A DNA stretch of 53,159 bases from Paenibacillus alginolyticus DSM 5050 = NBRC 15375 (GCF_000422905.1 NZ_AUGY01000057.1:1-53159); one strand, 5' to 3'; shown: positions 14,585 to 23,636, counted from the first letter of the stretch. A program made the numbers and translations. Notes: generated by a model from the sequence alone, not told the origin.

Positions 14585-15541
14585 ATGACACAACAACAAC
14601 AAACAGCAGGTATTCACCATATAACAGCTTTCGTTCAAAATGCACAGGAAACTGTAGATTTTTATGCTGGGATTCTAGGACTTCGGATGATCAAAAAAAC
14701 GATTAACTTCGACGCACCTGAAGTGTACCATCTGTATTTCGGCAATGAAATGGGAAGTCCGGGGACAATCATCACTTTCTTCCCATGGGCGCACTCTCGC
14801 AAAGGACATATCGGCGGCGGTCAAGTCGGAGTCACAACGTATGCTGTTCCTACAGGCAGTCTGTCATTCTGGGAAGAGCGTCTAGGGCAATTCGATATTC
14901 CTTTTGAAAAAACACAAAGATTCACAGAAACATACCTTCAATTCGAGGATAAAGATGGTCTGAAACTTGAAATCGTAGAGCGTGAGCAAGGAGCGCTTAG
15001 CCAATGGTCTTTCGGCGGCATTCCAACGGATAAAGCGATCAAAGGCTTCGGCGGCGCTGTTCTCTACAGCACTGCACCAGACAAAACTTCTCAGCTGCTA
15101 GAGCAGGTTATGGGGCTGCAGAAAGTAGGGCAAGAGGGAGCTTACGCTCGATTCAAATCCTTCGGAGATTTGGGGAACATCGTAGATATTAATGTAACTC
15201 AGATGCCCTATGGAGCTGGAGGCGCGGGTACCGTCCATCACATTGCATGGCGCGCCAAAGATGATGCTGAGCATGCACTATGGAGAAGCCACGTACAGTC
15301 GAATGGGTTCCAACCTACGCCGATTGTGGATCGTCAATATTTTAACGCGATCTACTTCCGTGAAGAAGGCGGCATACTCTTTGAGATTGCAACGGATCCT
15401 CCGGGCTTTGCACGTGATGAAGAGCCTGAGGCGCTAGGTGAGAAACTGATGCTGCCGGAATGGTTCGAAGAGAGCCGTGACCAAATCGTGCGTAATCTTC
15501 CGCCAATTCAAGTACGTGTATTGGAGGCGAAAAAACAATGA
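14585..15541 (+). CDS. Ring-cleaving dioxygenase, VOC superfamily (MhqO/MhqA-like)
   Basis: 318 residues made of two vicinal-oxygen-chelate (glyoxalase-type) halves. Likely metal ligands are His in 'GIHHITAF', His in 'VHHIAWR' (about residue 220) and Glu in 'ILFEIATDPPGF' (about residue 265). Members of the MhqR regulon are proposed to open hydroquinone or catechol rings in the cytoplasm. The ATG at 14585 lies 9 nt after AGGAG; the TTG at 14576 is too close to it. The gene overlaps the next by 4 bp (ATGA), so translation is coupled. Confidence 0.88.
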   Translation: MTQQQQTAGIHHITAFVQNAQETVDFYAGILGLRMIKKTINFDAPEVYHLYFGNEMGSPGTIITFFPWAHSRKGHIGGGQVGVTTYAVPTGSLSFWEERLGQFDIPFEKTQRFTETYLQFEDKDGLKLEIVEREQGALSQWSFGGIPTDKAIKGFGGAVLYSTAPDKTSQLLEQVMGLQKVGQEGAYARFKSFGDLGNIVDINVTQMPYGAGGAGTVHHIAWRAKDDAEHALWRSHVQSNGFQPTPIVDRQYFNAIYFREEGGILFEIATDPPGFARDEEPEALGEKLMLPEWFEESRDQIVRNLPPIQVRVLEAKKQ

Positions 15542-16146
15542 AACATATCTTTCAAAAGGGAACGGATATAACGGCTCCGGTACTTGTGCTTTTCCATGGC
15601 ACGGGTGGCACTGAACGTGATCTTCTGCCGCTAGCTCAGGCTATTTCACCGACATCGTCGGTGCTGAGCGTCAGAGGTAATGTGCTTGAGCATGGCATGC
15701 CACGGTTTTTTCGCCGGCTGGCTGAGGGAATCTTTGATGAGGAGGATCTCATCTTCCGTACCAAGGAGTTGTACGATTTCCTCGATGAAGCTGCTGCGGA
15801 ACACGGCTTTGATCGCAACAATCTCGTAGCCATCGGCTATTCCAACGGAGCAAACATCGCCGGAAGCCTCTTATTCCACTATCCGGATGCACTGCGAGGC
15901 GCTATTCTCCATCATCCGATGGTGCCGCTGCGAGGCATTCAACTGCCAGATCTTTCAGGTATTCCGGTCTTTATCGGAGCGGGTCAGAACGATCCGATCT
16001 GCTCCCCGCAGGAGACAGAGGAATTACAGAAGCTGTTAAGTGAAGCGGGATCAACCGTTGCCGTTCACTGGGAACAAGCAGGGCATCAGTTGACTCGTTC
16101 AGAGGTAGAAGCGGCAGGGACTTGGTTTAAGACGAATTTGGCATGA
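15538..16146 (+). CDS. Alpha/beta hydrolase, carboxylesterase/phospholipase type (MhqD-like)
   Basis: 202 residues with 'LVLFHGTGGTERDLLPLA' at the start, the nucleophile elbow GYSNG ('AIGYSNGANIAGS', about residue 101), the acid in 'IGAGQNDPICSP' and the His in 'QAGHQLT', so the triad is complete. This is the family of B. subtilis MhqD, a hydrolase induced by quinones. Coupled by a 4-bp overlap to the dioxygenase. Substrate unknown; a ring-fission product or an ester of it would fit the context. Confidence 0.88.
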   Translation: MKHIFQKGTDITAPVLVLFHGTGGTERDLLPLAQAISPTSSVLSVRGNVLEHGMPRFFRRLAEGIFDEEDLIFRTKELYDFLDEAAAEHGFDRNNLVAIGYSNGANIAGSLLFHYPDALRGAILHHPMVPLRGIQLPDLSGIPVFIGAGQNDPICSPQETEELQKLLSEAGSTVAVHWEQAGHQLTRSEVEAAGTWFKTNLA

Positions 16147-16176
16147 GGTGAGTCTAGTAAAGGTGGGAGATGCTTT

Positions 16177-16788
16177 GTGAGATCCATTGATCCCTCAAGT
16201 CAAAGCGAGCGGGAAAACTATAAGCTAATGATAGGCAGTATAATTCCTAGGCCGATTGCATTTGTAACATCCCTATCTTCAGAGGGTGTGCTTAATGCAG
16301 CACCGTATAGTTATTTTACAATTGTGACGGCGAATCCTCCAATGGTCGCTATCTCCGTGCAGAGGAAGCAGGGTGTGCGCAAGGATACTTCGCGAAACGC
16401 CATCGATACGGGAGCTTTCGTCGTTCATATCTCTGACGAATCGTATATCGACCAGATCAATCAAACCGCTGCTGCGCTAGCACCGGATGAAAGCGAAGTT
16501 GCTTTAGCTGGACTAACACCAGTCGCAAGTGACAAGATTGTCGTACCGGGCATCGCCGAAGCGAGCATACGCATGGAATGTGTCCTGGAACAAGTTATAA
16601 CGCTTGGCGGAACAGATGATGCGCCTGCAGCCGATTTATTAATCGGGAGAGTCGTACAGTTTCATATCGCTGAGTCCTTATATGAGAACGGTCATATTGA
16701 CGCGATTGGACTTAAACCCGTCAGTCGGTTGGCCGGCAGCTCGTATGCGAAATTGGGCGAACAATTTGCAATGGATCGTCCGGTTTGA
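16177..16788 (+). CDS. Flavin reductase-like, FMN-binding split-barrel protein
   Basis: 203 residues with the flavin-reductase/DIM6-NTAB pattern: 'SIIPRPIAFVTSLSSEGVLNAAPYSYFTIVTANPPMVAIS' in outline, 'KDTSRNAIDTGAFVVHI' and 'IDAIGLKPVSRLAG'. It probably binds FMN and reduces flavin or another small acceptor using NAD(P)H. The start is GTG at 16177, after GGTGGGAG. It lies 30 bp after the hydrolase and ends the operon before a strong terminator, so it is likely co-induced. This class of reductase is not a standard B. subtilis MhqR member, so it is a local addition. Confidence 0.85.
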   Translation: MRSIDPSSQSERENYKLMIGSIIPRPIAFVTSLSSEGVLNAAPYSYFTIVTANPPMVAISVQRKQGVRKDTSRNAIDTGAFVVHISDESYIDQINQTAAALAPDESEVALAGLTPVASDKIVVPGIAEASIRMECVLEQVITLGGTDDAPAADLLIGRVVQFHIAESLYENGHIDAIGLKPVSRLAGSSYAKLGEQFAMDRPV

Positions 16789-16801
16789 ATCCACAAATAG
16801 G

Positions 16802-16865
16802 AAAGCCCTCGTAGCCCATTCTTCTTTCTTTTTGAAAGATAAAATGGATTGCGAGGGCTTTTTTT
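16802..16865. terminator. Terminator between convergent genes
   Basis: AAGCCCTCG and CGAGGGCTT close a loop of about 40 nt, followed by seven T on the plus strand. It separates the flavin-reductase operon from the minus-strand monooxygenase. Confidence 0.8.
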
Positions 16866-16867
16866 AA

Positions 16868-17863
16868 CTAGATCTCTTTGACAACCTCTGCCACAATTTC
16901 ATAGGATCTCAAACGAGCATTATGATCATAAATTTGGCCGGCGATGATCCACTCATCGGCGGCAGTTTGCTGCTGCAGCATAGCAAGCTTCTCTCGGACA
17001 GTGTCTTTACTTCCCACGATGGAGAAGCTTAAGGCCTTGTGAACGTAAGCTTTCTCCTGCGGACTCCATAAGGACTCCATGCTGTCTACGGGTGGGCTCA
17101 GCATGCCAGGACGGCCGCGCACGATGTTCAGAAATTGCTGGTGCTGCGACGTCGCCAAATGCTGGGCTTTCTCATCGGTATCGGCAGCAATAATGTTAAC
17201 GCCGACCATCGCGTACGGCTTATCAAGCGCGTCCGACGGGCGGAACTGACGGCGATACAGATCAAGAGCCGCCAGCAAATAATCCGGAGCGAAGTGGCTG
17301 GCGAAAGCGAAAGGAAGCCCCAGCTGACCAGCAAGCTGGGCGCTGAAATCACTCGATCCGAGCAGCCAGATCGGGATGTCCAGCCCTTCGCCCGGCACGG
17401 CGCGCACGCCCGGTACACCTGTACCCAGCGCCGGGTTGAGATAGCCGCGGAGCTCGCTCAGCTGCTCCGGGAAGTCGTGGCCGTCGCTGCCTAAGCCGCG
17501 GCGGAGCGCTCTTGCCGCTGGCTGATCGGAGCCAGGCGCACGCCCTAAACCGAGATCGATGCGTCCCGGGAACATCGATTCCAGCGTCCCGAACTGCTCG
17601 GCGATGACGAGCGGCGCGTGATTAGGCAGCATAATGCCGCCGGAGCCTACGCGAATCTTCTCCGTAGCCATCGCGACATATCCGATGACGAGCGATGTGG
17701 CGGAGCTGGCAATGCCAGGCATGTTATGATGTTCAGCGAGCCAATATCTATGGTAGCCCCACTTTTCAACGTGTCTGGCTAGATCAACGGAACGGTGAAA
17801 GGATTCTCTTGGCGTACCGCCTGCAATAACGGGAGCCAAGTCCAAAACAGATATAGGTATCAT
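16868..17863 (-). CDS. Luciferase-like (LLM-class) flavin-dependent monooxygenase
   Basis: 331 residues of the bacterial-luciferase fold. Typical segments: 'PISVLDLAPV', 'WLAEHHNMPGIASS', 'RVGSGGIMLPNHAP', 'EQFGTLESMFPGRIDLGLGRAPGSD' in outline, and 'IWLLGSSDFSAQLAGQLGLPFAFASHF'. It likely uses reduced flavin supplied by a separate reductase; the convergent flavin-reductase gene next door is an obvious candidate partner, though not co-transcribed. The start is the ATG at 17863, about 6 nt after GGAGGT; the in-frame ATG at 17878 overlaps that site. Substrate unknown. Confidence 0.9.
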   Translation of the reverse strand: MIPISVLDLAPVIAGGTPRESFHRSVDLARHVEKWGYHRYWLAEHHNMPGIASSATSLVIGYVAMATEKIRVGSGGIMLPNHAPLVIAEQFGTLESMFPGRIDLGLGRAPGSDQPAARALRRGLGSDGHDFPEQLSELRGYLNPALGTGVPGVRAVPGEGLDIPIWLLGSSDFSAQLAGQLGLPFAFASHFAPDYLLAALDLYRRQFRPSDALDKPYAMVGVNIIAADTDEKAQHLATSQHQQFLNIVRGRPGMLSPPVDSMESLWSPQEKAYVHKALSFSIVGSKDTVREKLAMLQQQTAADEWIIAGQIYDHNARLRSYEIVAEVVKEI

Positions 17864-18358
17864 TGAATAGACCTCCATTTTTTATATAACCACTATACCA
17901 GTATTGTATCAAGTGTAACAATTCTGCCTAAATCCCGCCTCGAGTAACCACTATAGCCAATCTCCCCTACGAAGCTGTTGAATGACTAAAATATAGTATA
18001 TTCGGTTTTTTTGCAGCATTTGAAGGGTATAGCATCGATTTATTCGCCTAATGTTGTAATAAGTTAAATTTAACCAAGCAGGAGCATGTTCTGTAAGAGC
18101 AACCTATTTTTTATGGGAAAATAAGGGTTAGGTTGCCTTTCGCAGGTTGAATTTTGGTCTGTGTAGAATAGTAAAAAATATGACCTAATACACATTTGAC
18201 TTATCTTGCATTTTACAAAAAGCATTTTGGAACTTATGATGAGAGGGCAATGTAACATTTCTTCTCTTATAACGGGAACTTAATTGAATTCCCAACGTAC
18301 TACATCAGGTGTCACAAAACAGTCCGGTACGAAACGGAGAGAAGGAGCTTTAATTAGC
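17864..18358. other. Intergenic AT-rich spacer
   Basis: Divergent region between the monooxygenase and the desaturase. I see no gene and no strong hairpin. A frame running in from TTG at 18284 joins the desaturase, but it has no ribosome binding site. Confidence 0.4.
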
Positions 18359-19393
18359 ATGAGTCAACAAGACAAAGGTGGGTGGCGGTCTGACATCGCG
18401 CCTTACGAAAGACCGCATATGAAGATCAGTGTGTGGCAAATTATTAATACATTAGGACCCTTTTTTTTACTTTGGTATTTCGCCTTCTTAAGTCTTTCGG
18501 TTTCGATCTGGCTTACGTTCGTGTTAGACATTATTGCAGCAGGATTCCTCATTCGAATCTTTATTATTTTCCACGATTGCTGTCACAAGTCTTTTTTTAA
18601 AAATAAATTAGCGAATGAAATTGTTGGTACATTAACAGGCATTTTGACGTTTGTTCCTTATCATCAGTGGCGTCATACCCACTCCGTCCATCATGCATCC
18701 AGCGGCAATTTGGATCGTAGAGGTGTCGGCGATATCTGGACACTAACGGTTGACGAATATATGGCATCTTCTCCGCTTAGAAGACTTTATTATCGGGTTT
18801 ATAGAAATCCGATTGTGATGTTTATTGTCGGACCCATTTTCATCTTTTTGATCGATTACCGTTTTAACCGCAAACGTGCAGGCATGAAAGAACGAATGAA
18901 TACGTACATCACGAATCTGGGCATCTTTGGGAGCATTGCGCTGCTTTGCTGGGGTATCGGTTGGCAATCATTTCTCCTAGTCCAAGGTCCGATGTTTTTA
19001 ATTTCAGGTATGGCTGGGATTTGGCTTTTCTACGTTCAGCACAACTATGAAGACTCGTACTTCGAGAATGACGGGGAATGGGATTATATGAAGGCGGCTA
19101 TGCACGGAAGCTCTTTTTACAAATTGCCTAGAATTCTGCACTGGATTACAGGCAATATAGGCTTCCACCATATTCACCATCTGAGTCCGCGAGTTCCTAA
19201 TTATTACTTGGAAAAAGTTCATAACAAGAACGCAGAGCTGCGCAAAGTTCAGACGGTTACATTGAAGACAAGCTTGGAATCCCTTAAGTTCCGTATTTGG
19301 AACGAGGAATCCAAGAAGTTCATACAGTTCAAAGATCTCAAGCCTTTCAAGTCGAAAAGAATAATGGAGACTCTCAAAGCTAAGGCGGAGTAG
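18359..19393 (+). CDS. Membrane fatty-acid desaturase
   Basis: 344 residues with three His boxes: HDCCH (about residue 72), HTHSVHH (about 105) and HHIHH (about 270), the di-iron ligands of acyl-lipid desaturases. At least four hydrophobic spans are arranged as in B. subtilis Des, which introduces a cis double bond into membrane phospholipid acyl chains in the cold. The ATG at 18359 is preferred; GAAGGAG lies 11 nt upstream, slightly far. No DesKR-type regulator follows, so cold control is not shown by context. A strong terminator follows. Confidence 0.9.
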   Translation: MSQQDKGGWRSDIAPYERPHMKISVWQIINTLGPFFLLWYFAFLSLSVSIWLTFVLDIIAAGFLIRIFIIFHDCCHKSFFKNKLANEIVGTLTGILTFVPYHQWRHTHSVHHASSGNLDRRGVGDIWTLTVDEYMASSPLRRLYYRVYRNPIVMFIVGPIFIFLIDYRFNRKRAGMKERMNTYITNLGIFGSIALLCWGIGWQSFLLVQGPMFLISGMAGIWLFYVQHNYEDSYFENDGEWDYMKAAMHGSSFYKLPRILHWITGNIGFHHIHHLSPRVPNYYLEKVHNKNAELRKVQTVTLKTSLESLKFRIWNEESKKFIQFKDLKPFKSKRIMETLKAKAE

Positions 19394-19405
19394 TGTTAAA
19401 AGAAG

Positions 19406-19451
19406 AGTCGACGGCCTCTGGCAGCATGCTGCTTAGGTTGTCGGCTTTTTT
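19406..19451 (+). terminator. Terminator of the desaturase gene
   Basis: GTCGACGGCCT pairs, with wobbles, with AGGTTGTCGGC around an inner GCAGCATGCTGC palindrome, followed by TTTTTTT. Confidence 0.85.
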
Positions 19452-19464
19452 TGCGATTTTAAGC

Positions 19465-19494
19465 TTGCAAAATAGGAAGTACGCACGTTATAAT
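19465..19494 (+). promoter_or_regulatory. Promoter of the TetR-MMPL unit
   Basis: TTGCAA at 19465-19470 and TATAAT at 19489-19494 with an 18-bp spacer, about 39 bp before the TetR start codon. Confidence 0.6.
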
Positions 19495-19514
19495 CATTGC
19501 ATTAAGTCGAAAAG

Positions 19515-19528
19515 TGAACGGGTGTTTA
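19515..19528 (+). promoter_or_regulatory. Operator-like dyad upstream of tetR
   Basis: TGAACGGGTGTTTA: half sites TGAAC and GTTTA around 4 bp. It lies between the predicted start point and the start codon. The same half sites and spacing recur at 20179-20192 before the exporter gene. Confidence 0.6.
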
Positions 19529-19532
19529 TTAT

Positions 19533-20159
19533 ATGCAGATTTTAAAGGATGACGTAAAAAAGAGTATCCGCCAAGCGGCATTGTCCGAATTCAAGAAACA
19601 TGGCTATATGAAAGCTTCTATACGGCATATTGCAGACGCTGCGGGTATTACACCAGGAAATATTTACCGGTATTTTAAAAATAAAGAAGACTTATTCTAT
19701 GAGCTGATTCAACCCGTCTATGAGCAGCTTGCTGCTTACACCTTAGAGATTAAAAATGAGGTTGATTTCAAATTGTGCACGGAAACTGCCGATCATCTCG
19801 TTATTTTGCGTAAAATCGATGCGACGATTATGCAGCTTTTCAAGCAATCAAGTGTGGAGCTGACCATCCTCTTAAATCTGAGTGAAGGCTCACGCTACGA
19901 AACCGTGAAAGAGGAACTTATTACACTGGTGTATCAAATTTTGGAGAACGTCTTCACCACCAAGAAGGAAACGTCGGCCCCGCTCGAAGCGAAAGAGCAG
20001 CAATCTGCACGGATGCTAGCTGTTACGCTTATTGAAGGCATGAGCCTTATTCTGCGCGATTATGAGGATGGCGATACGATTAAGGTGCTGGTTGATGAAC
20101 TGTTGTACCTGTATTCTGCGGGTATTTCAGAAAAAATAAAGCTTCAAGGACTGTGCTAA
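19533..20159 (+). CDS. TetR/AcrR-family repressor
   Basis: 208 residues. The N-terminal helix-turn-helix is typical: 'IRQAALSEFKKHGYMKASIRHIADAAGITPGNIYRYFKNKEDLF' in outline; the remainder is a helical ligand-binding domain. It directly precedes a large MMPL exporter, so the simplest role is local repression of itself and that exporter, relieved by an exported compound. A dyad shared by the two upstream regions supports this. The Shine-Dalgarno is weak (GGGTG) and overlaps the operator, so repressor binding would occupy the region encoding the ribosome binding site. Confidence 0.9.
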   Translation: MQILKDDVKKSIRQAALSEFKKHGYMKASIRHIADAAGITPGNIYRYFKNKEDLFYELIQPVYEQLAAYTLEIKNEVDFKLCTETADHLVILRKIDATIMQLFKQSSVELTILLNLSEGSRYETVKEELITLVYQILENVFTTKKETSAPLEAKEQQSARMLAVTLIEGMSLILRDYEDGDTIKVLVDELLYLYSAGISEKIKLQGLC

Positions 20160-20178
20160 AATTTTTTTGACTCAAAAA

Positions 20179-20192
20179 TGAACGCTTGTTTA
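20179..20192 (+). promoter_or_regulatory. Operator-like dyad upstream of the MMPL exporter
   Basis: TGAACGCTTGTTTA, half sites TGAAC and GTTTA around 4 bp, matching the site at 19515-19528. It lies between the TetR stop codon and the exporter start. Confidence 0.6.
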
Positions 20193-20228
20193 CTAACGTT
20201 TTGTAAAATCGGAGGAGGAATCAGAGAA

Positions 20229-23200
20229 ATGAAACAAATTATTAAATGGCGCTGGACGATTGTCGCCTTGTGGCTGGTAGCCACTGTAGTTCTGACCGTT
20301 TTTCAGCCCGATGTGAACGCCATTTTAGGGCTCAGGGGTCAAGATCCGCTGCCAAAGGACAGTCCGTCCAAGGTCGCTACCTCTATTTTGAATAAAATGA
20401 ATGGGGTTAATGGGACTAGCGATATCATCGTGTTCCACAACCCGAATAAACTGTCGGATGCGGACATGAAGCAGATCGAGTCCGGTATAACGAGTATGAA
20501 AAACCATCAAGCGGAGCTTGGCTTTGATCAATTGCTGGATCCGTTCTCGCTGCCTGACGCGAAGTCCTCGCTAATTTCGGAGGATCAGACTACGTTAATG
20601 GCGAGCTTCAGCTTGGATAAAAGAGGCCGTCATGTCGATGAGATTCAACAAGAGTTTGAGGGTGTTTTGAAAGATGTGAAGGTGGATTACTACCTCTCGG
20701 GTGAGGACTTCATTCAGAACGATTACATCAAAGCTTCCGAGTCGGGTGTGGCCAAAAGTGCGGCCTTAACGGTGATTTTCATCTTAGCAGTGCTGGTCAT
20801 TATGTTCCGTTCCGTTGTGATTCCGATTGTCTCGCTGCTTGCTGTAGGTATTTCCTACTTGTGCTCCATGGGGATTGCCGCGCAGCTGATTGATAAATTT
20901 GAGTTTCCAGTGACAAGTGTCACGGAGATGTTGTTGATTTTGATTCTTTTTGGAATTGGAACCGACTATAACATCCTGTTGTTCAATCGATTCAAAGAAG
21001 AATTATCCCACGGTCTGTCCGTGGATGAAGCGATTATCGTGACATATAAAACGGCTGGCAAAACGATTTTTTATAGTATTTTGACCGTATTTATTGCTTT
21101 CGCGAGCTTGACGTTCTCGGACTTTGGGATTTATAAATCAGGAAATGTCGTAGCTATCGGTACCGCGGTACTCCTGCTTGAAATTATGACAGTGACGCCT
21201 TTCCTCATGAAAGTACTAGGCAATAAGCTGTATTGGCCTTCCAAGGGTGTAACCGGGCATAAGGAAAGTAAATTTTGGGCGAGCTTGACGGCTATTGCGG
21301 TGAAAAGACCGGTGATCACAACGCTGCTTATTCTGATTGTGATGATTCCGATTGCCCTTTCCAACCATCAGAAACTGTCTTTTGACCAGTTGAAAGAATT
21401 AGGAAATGGCCATGAATCCACCAAAGGATTCAGCCTTGTAGCGGATCATTTTAGCCGAGGCCAAGCGCTGCCAACTATGGTCGTTTTAGAGAATGATAAA
21501 GCACTTGATAATAATGACGGATTAGCCGCAATTGATAAGTTGACGGACAAATTAAAGAGTGTTCCGGGCGTGGATAAGGTGTCCAGTGTGACGCAACCAC
21601 AGTCGAAGCCAATTGATAACTTCTATATTTCCAACCAAACGTCGACCGTCGCTGAAGGAATTACGGCTTCGCAGAAGGGCGTTAATCAAATAAAAGATGG
21701 TTTGAATTTGATGCAGAGCAAGCTGGTCAGTCCAGATTTGTCCGGCACCGATCAGTTAGTTGACGGAACGGGTAAGGTACAGGATGGCTACAGCCAGATT
21801 ACTGTTGCGCTTGGGCAAGTATCGAAGGGTATTGCTCAGGGGGCCGACGGAGCTGGGGAGCTAAGCGCGGGCATTGCGAGCTTAAAGGATGGCATGACGC
21901 AAGTTGATGCCAATACGTCGAAGATTAGCAGCGGGCTAACGCAGCTACAGCAGGGCTATAGTGCTTTAGCTGACGGCTATCGTCAGATTGAAGGGAAGCT
22001 TCCTGGTATTCAGCAGGGGCTGACCGGGATGAATGGGCTTATTGGCGGGCTGGGGGAAAAGTACAGCCAGTTGTCTAAAGATAGCGACTACATCAAGCTG
22101 AAGCAGACGGGGGAGGGCTTGGAATCCGGTCTCGCCCAGCTGAACGGCGGGCTGAAGGAGCTTGGCGCGAATGCCGCCAAGTTGAATGGCTCTTTTGCTG
22201 AGGCTGCTGCGGGGCTTGCGCAGATTAACGGCGCGCAGGCGCAGCTTGCTGCGGGATTGGCATCGCTACAGAGCGGCTCGGACGCGCTCGCTAATGGGCT
22301 GAAGCAAGGCAGCGCGGGCAGCCAAGAGATCGCCTCGAACATGGCGAAGCTGAATGACGCGCTGGGCAGCGTCAAGGACGGGCAGCAGAAGCTGAACGAG
22401 GGCTTGTCGGGCTTGGCTGGCGGCATGAGCCAGCTGAAGGACGGCCTCGGCCAAAGCGGCAACGGACTTGGCGATGTGTCCGATGGGCTCGGCAAAACGA
22501 GCCAGTTCCTGACGCAGCTGAACAGCTCGAAGACGTTCTTCATTCCGAAAGAAGCGCTAACGAGCGCAGATTTCGGCAAATCGATGGACAGCTTCATGTC
22601 CAAGGATCGCAAGAGTACGAAACTCATCGTCATTCTGAAGGATGATCCGTACTCGTCAGCGGCTATGGACACCATCGAGGGGATTAACGCCGAGTTAACG
22701 TCTAGTTTGAAAGGCACAGTGCTGGAGAAAGCGAAATTCGGTGCCGCGGGACCAAGCTCCACGACTTACGACACGAACAAAGCACAGCTGAAATCCTTCA
22801 ACAGCACGGCAATCATCGTAATTATTGGCGTATTTATTGTCTTGTTGTTCGTGATACGCTCATTCTGGCCAGCGGTCTATATCATCGTGTCCTTAGTGAT
22901 TTCCTACTATGTGGCCATGACCGCTACGAATATCGTCACAGATAAAATCATCGGAGCAGACGGTGTTTCCTCTTTCGTACCGTTCTTCTCCTTCATCATC
23001 ATCATCGCAGTCGGTGTCGACTACAGCATCTTCCTGATGATGCGATATAAAGAGCTTGGCGAATTATCGCCGTCTAAAGCGATCGTTCAAGCCGCTAAGC
23101 ATATCGGCGGCGTGGTGATCTCGGCTATGATCATCCTAGGCGGTACCTTCGCGACGTTGGTTCCATCAGGGCTAGTTCTGCTGATTGAGCTAGCCGTAGC

Positions 23201-23339
23201 CGTGATCGTTGGGCTCGTTGTGCTTTGCTTTATTTTGCTGCCGATGCTGCTGCCGGCTTTGCTGGCTATGCCTGAGGCGCTGCGGATGAAGCGCAAGTCA
23301 GCGGCTCGGCAAGTGTCCACGGAAAGTAGAACCGCGTGA
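20229..23339 (+). CDS. MMPL/RND-type exporter with a long coiled extracellular repeat domain
   Basis: A protein of 1036 residues with two MMPL halves. Each half has the charged-span motif: 'GIGTDYNILLFNRFKEEL' (about residue 242) and 'GVDYSIFLMMRYKEL' (about 928). Between the halves lies a long repeat of about 300 residues (roughly 480-780) built from GL/QL/DG units such as 'GLAQLNGGLKELG', typical of YhgE/YdgH-type proteins, predicted as an external helical bundle. MMPL proteins use the proton gradient to export lipids or drugs across the membrane. The ATG at 20229 follows GGAGGAGG; the longer frame from 20178 runs through the operator. It is preceded by its presumed TetR regulator. The central region is more GC-rich than the ends. 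Confidence 0.9.
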   Translation: MKQIIKWRWTIVALWLVATVVLTVFQPDVNAILGLRGQDPLPKDSPSKVATSILNKMNGVNGTSDIIVFHNPNKLSDADMKQIESGITSMKNHQAELGFDQLLDPFSLPDAKSSLISEDQTTLMASFSLDKRGRHVDEIQQEFEGVLKDVKVDYYLSGEDFIQNDYIKASESGVAKSAALTVIFILAVLVIMFRSVVIPIVSLLAVGISYLCSMGIAAQLIDKFEFPVTSVTEMLLILILFGIGTDYNILLFNRFKEELSHGLSVDEAIIVTYKTAGKTIFYSILTVFIAFASLTFSDFGIYKSGNVVAIGTAVLLLEIMTVTPFLMKVLGNKLYWPSKGVTGHKESKFWASLTAIAVKRPVITTLLILIVMIPIALSNHQKLSFDQLKELGNGHESTKGFSLVADHFSRGQALPTMVVLENDKALDNNDGLAAIDKLTDKLKSVPGVDKVSSVTQPQSKPIDNFYISNQTSTVAEGITASQKGVNQIKDGLNLMQSKLVSPDLSGTDQLVDGTGKVQDGYSQITVALGQVSKGIAQGADGAGELSAGIASLKDGMTQVDANTSKISSGLTQLQQGYSALADGYRQIEGKLPGIQQGLTGMNGLIGGLGEKYSQLSKDSDYIKLKQTGEGLESGLAQLNGGLKELGANAAKLNGSFAEAAAGLAQINGAQAQLAAGLASLQSGSDALANGLKQGSAGSQEIASNMAKLNDALGSVKDGQQKLNEGLSGLAGGMSQLKDGLGQSGNGLGDVSDGLGKTSQFLTQLNSSKTFFIPKEALTSADFGKSMDSFMSKDRKSTKLIVILKDDPYSSAAMDTIEGINAELTSSLKGTVLEKAKFGAAGPSSTTYDTNKAQLKSFNSTAIIVIIGVFIVLLFVIRSFWPAVYIIVSLVISYYVAMTATNIVTDKIIGADGVSSFVPFFSFIIIIAVGVDYSIFLMMRYKELGELSPSKAIVQAAKHIGGVVISAMIILGGTFATLVPSGLVLLIELAVAVIVGLVVLCFILLPMLLPALLAMPEALRMKRKSAARQVSTESRTA

Positions 23340-23361
23340 GCATGAAGTGAGTGAATTTGAT

Positions 23362-23393
23362 GGCGCCTCCCACATTGTGGGGGGCGTTTTTTT
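23362..23393 (+). terminator. Terminator of the MMPL exporter
   Basis: CGCCTCCCAC pairs with GTGGGGGGCG around ATT, followed by TTTTTTT. Confidence 0.9.
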
Positions 23394-23410
23394 GTCGTGT
23401 TGTGAATGTG

Positions 23411-23636
23411 GTGGCTTTAACGATGATTTCCATCGTTAAAGTGATGATCTTGAGCAGCAGCCCGACTATAGCGATGAAAAACAGTCTTACGAGCAGGGAA
23501 ATATACTTAAAGGCAGAGTAGATGTGGCCCTAACGATGAAATTCATCGTTAAAGTGCTGAATTTGAGCAGCAGCCCGACTGTAGCGATGAAAAACAACCT
23601 TACAAGCAGAAAATTTTACTTAAGAGCCAAGTAGCA
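23411..23636. repeat. Tandem repeat, two units of about 113 bp
   Basis: Units start at 23411 and 23524. Each begins with a hairpin (TTTAACGATG...CATCGTTAAA), then 'GAGCAGCAGCCCGACT', 'TAGCGATGAAAAACA' and an AGCAG...ACTTAA tail. The loop of the first hairpin varies (ATTTC against AAATT) while most of the stem is kept. No coding potential seen. A related pair with the same period lies at 30790-30982. Confidence 0.8.

Noticed and set aside
22088..22762. Minus-strand frame of 224 codons opposite the MMPL exporter
   Set aside because: It lies opposite the GL/QL repeat region of a clear gene, is rich in Ser/Pro/Ala as expected from the complement, and has no ribosome binding site.
23411..23636. 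Possible CRISPR array or tandem small RNAs
   Set aside because: Only two units of 113 bp; no constant repeat with variable spacer. Kept as a tandem repeat.
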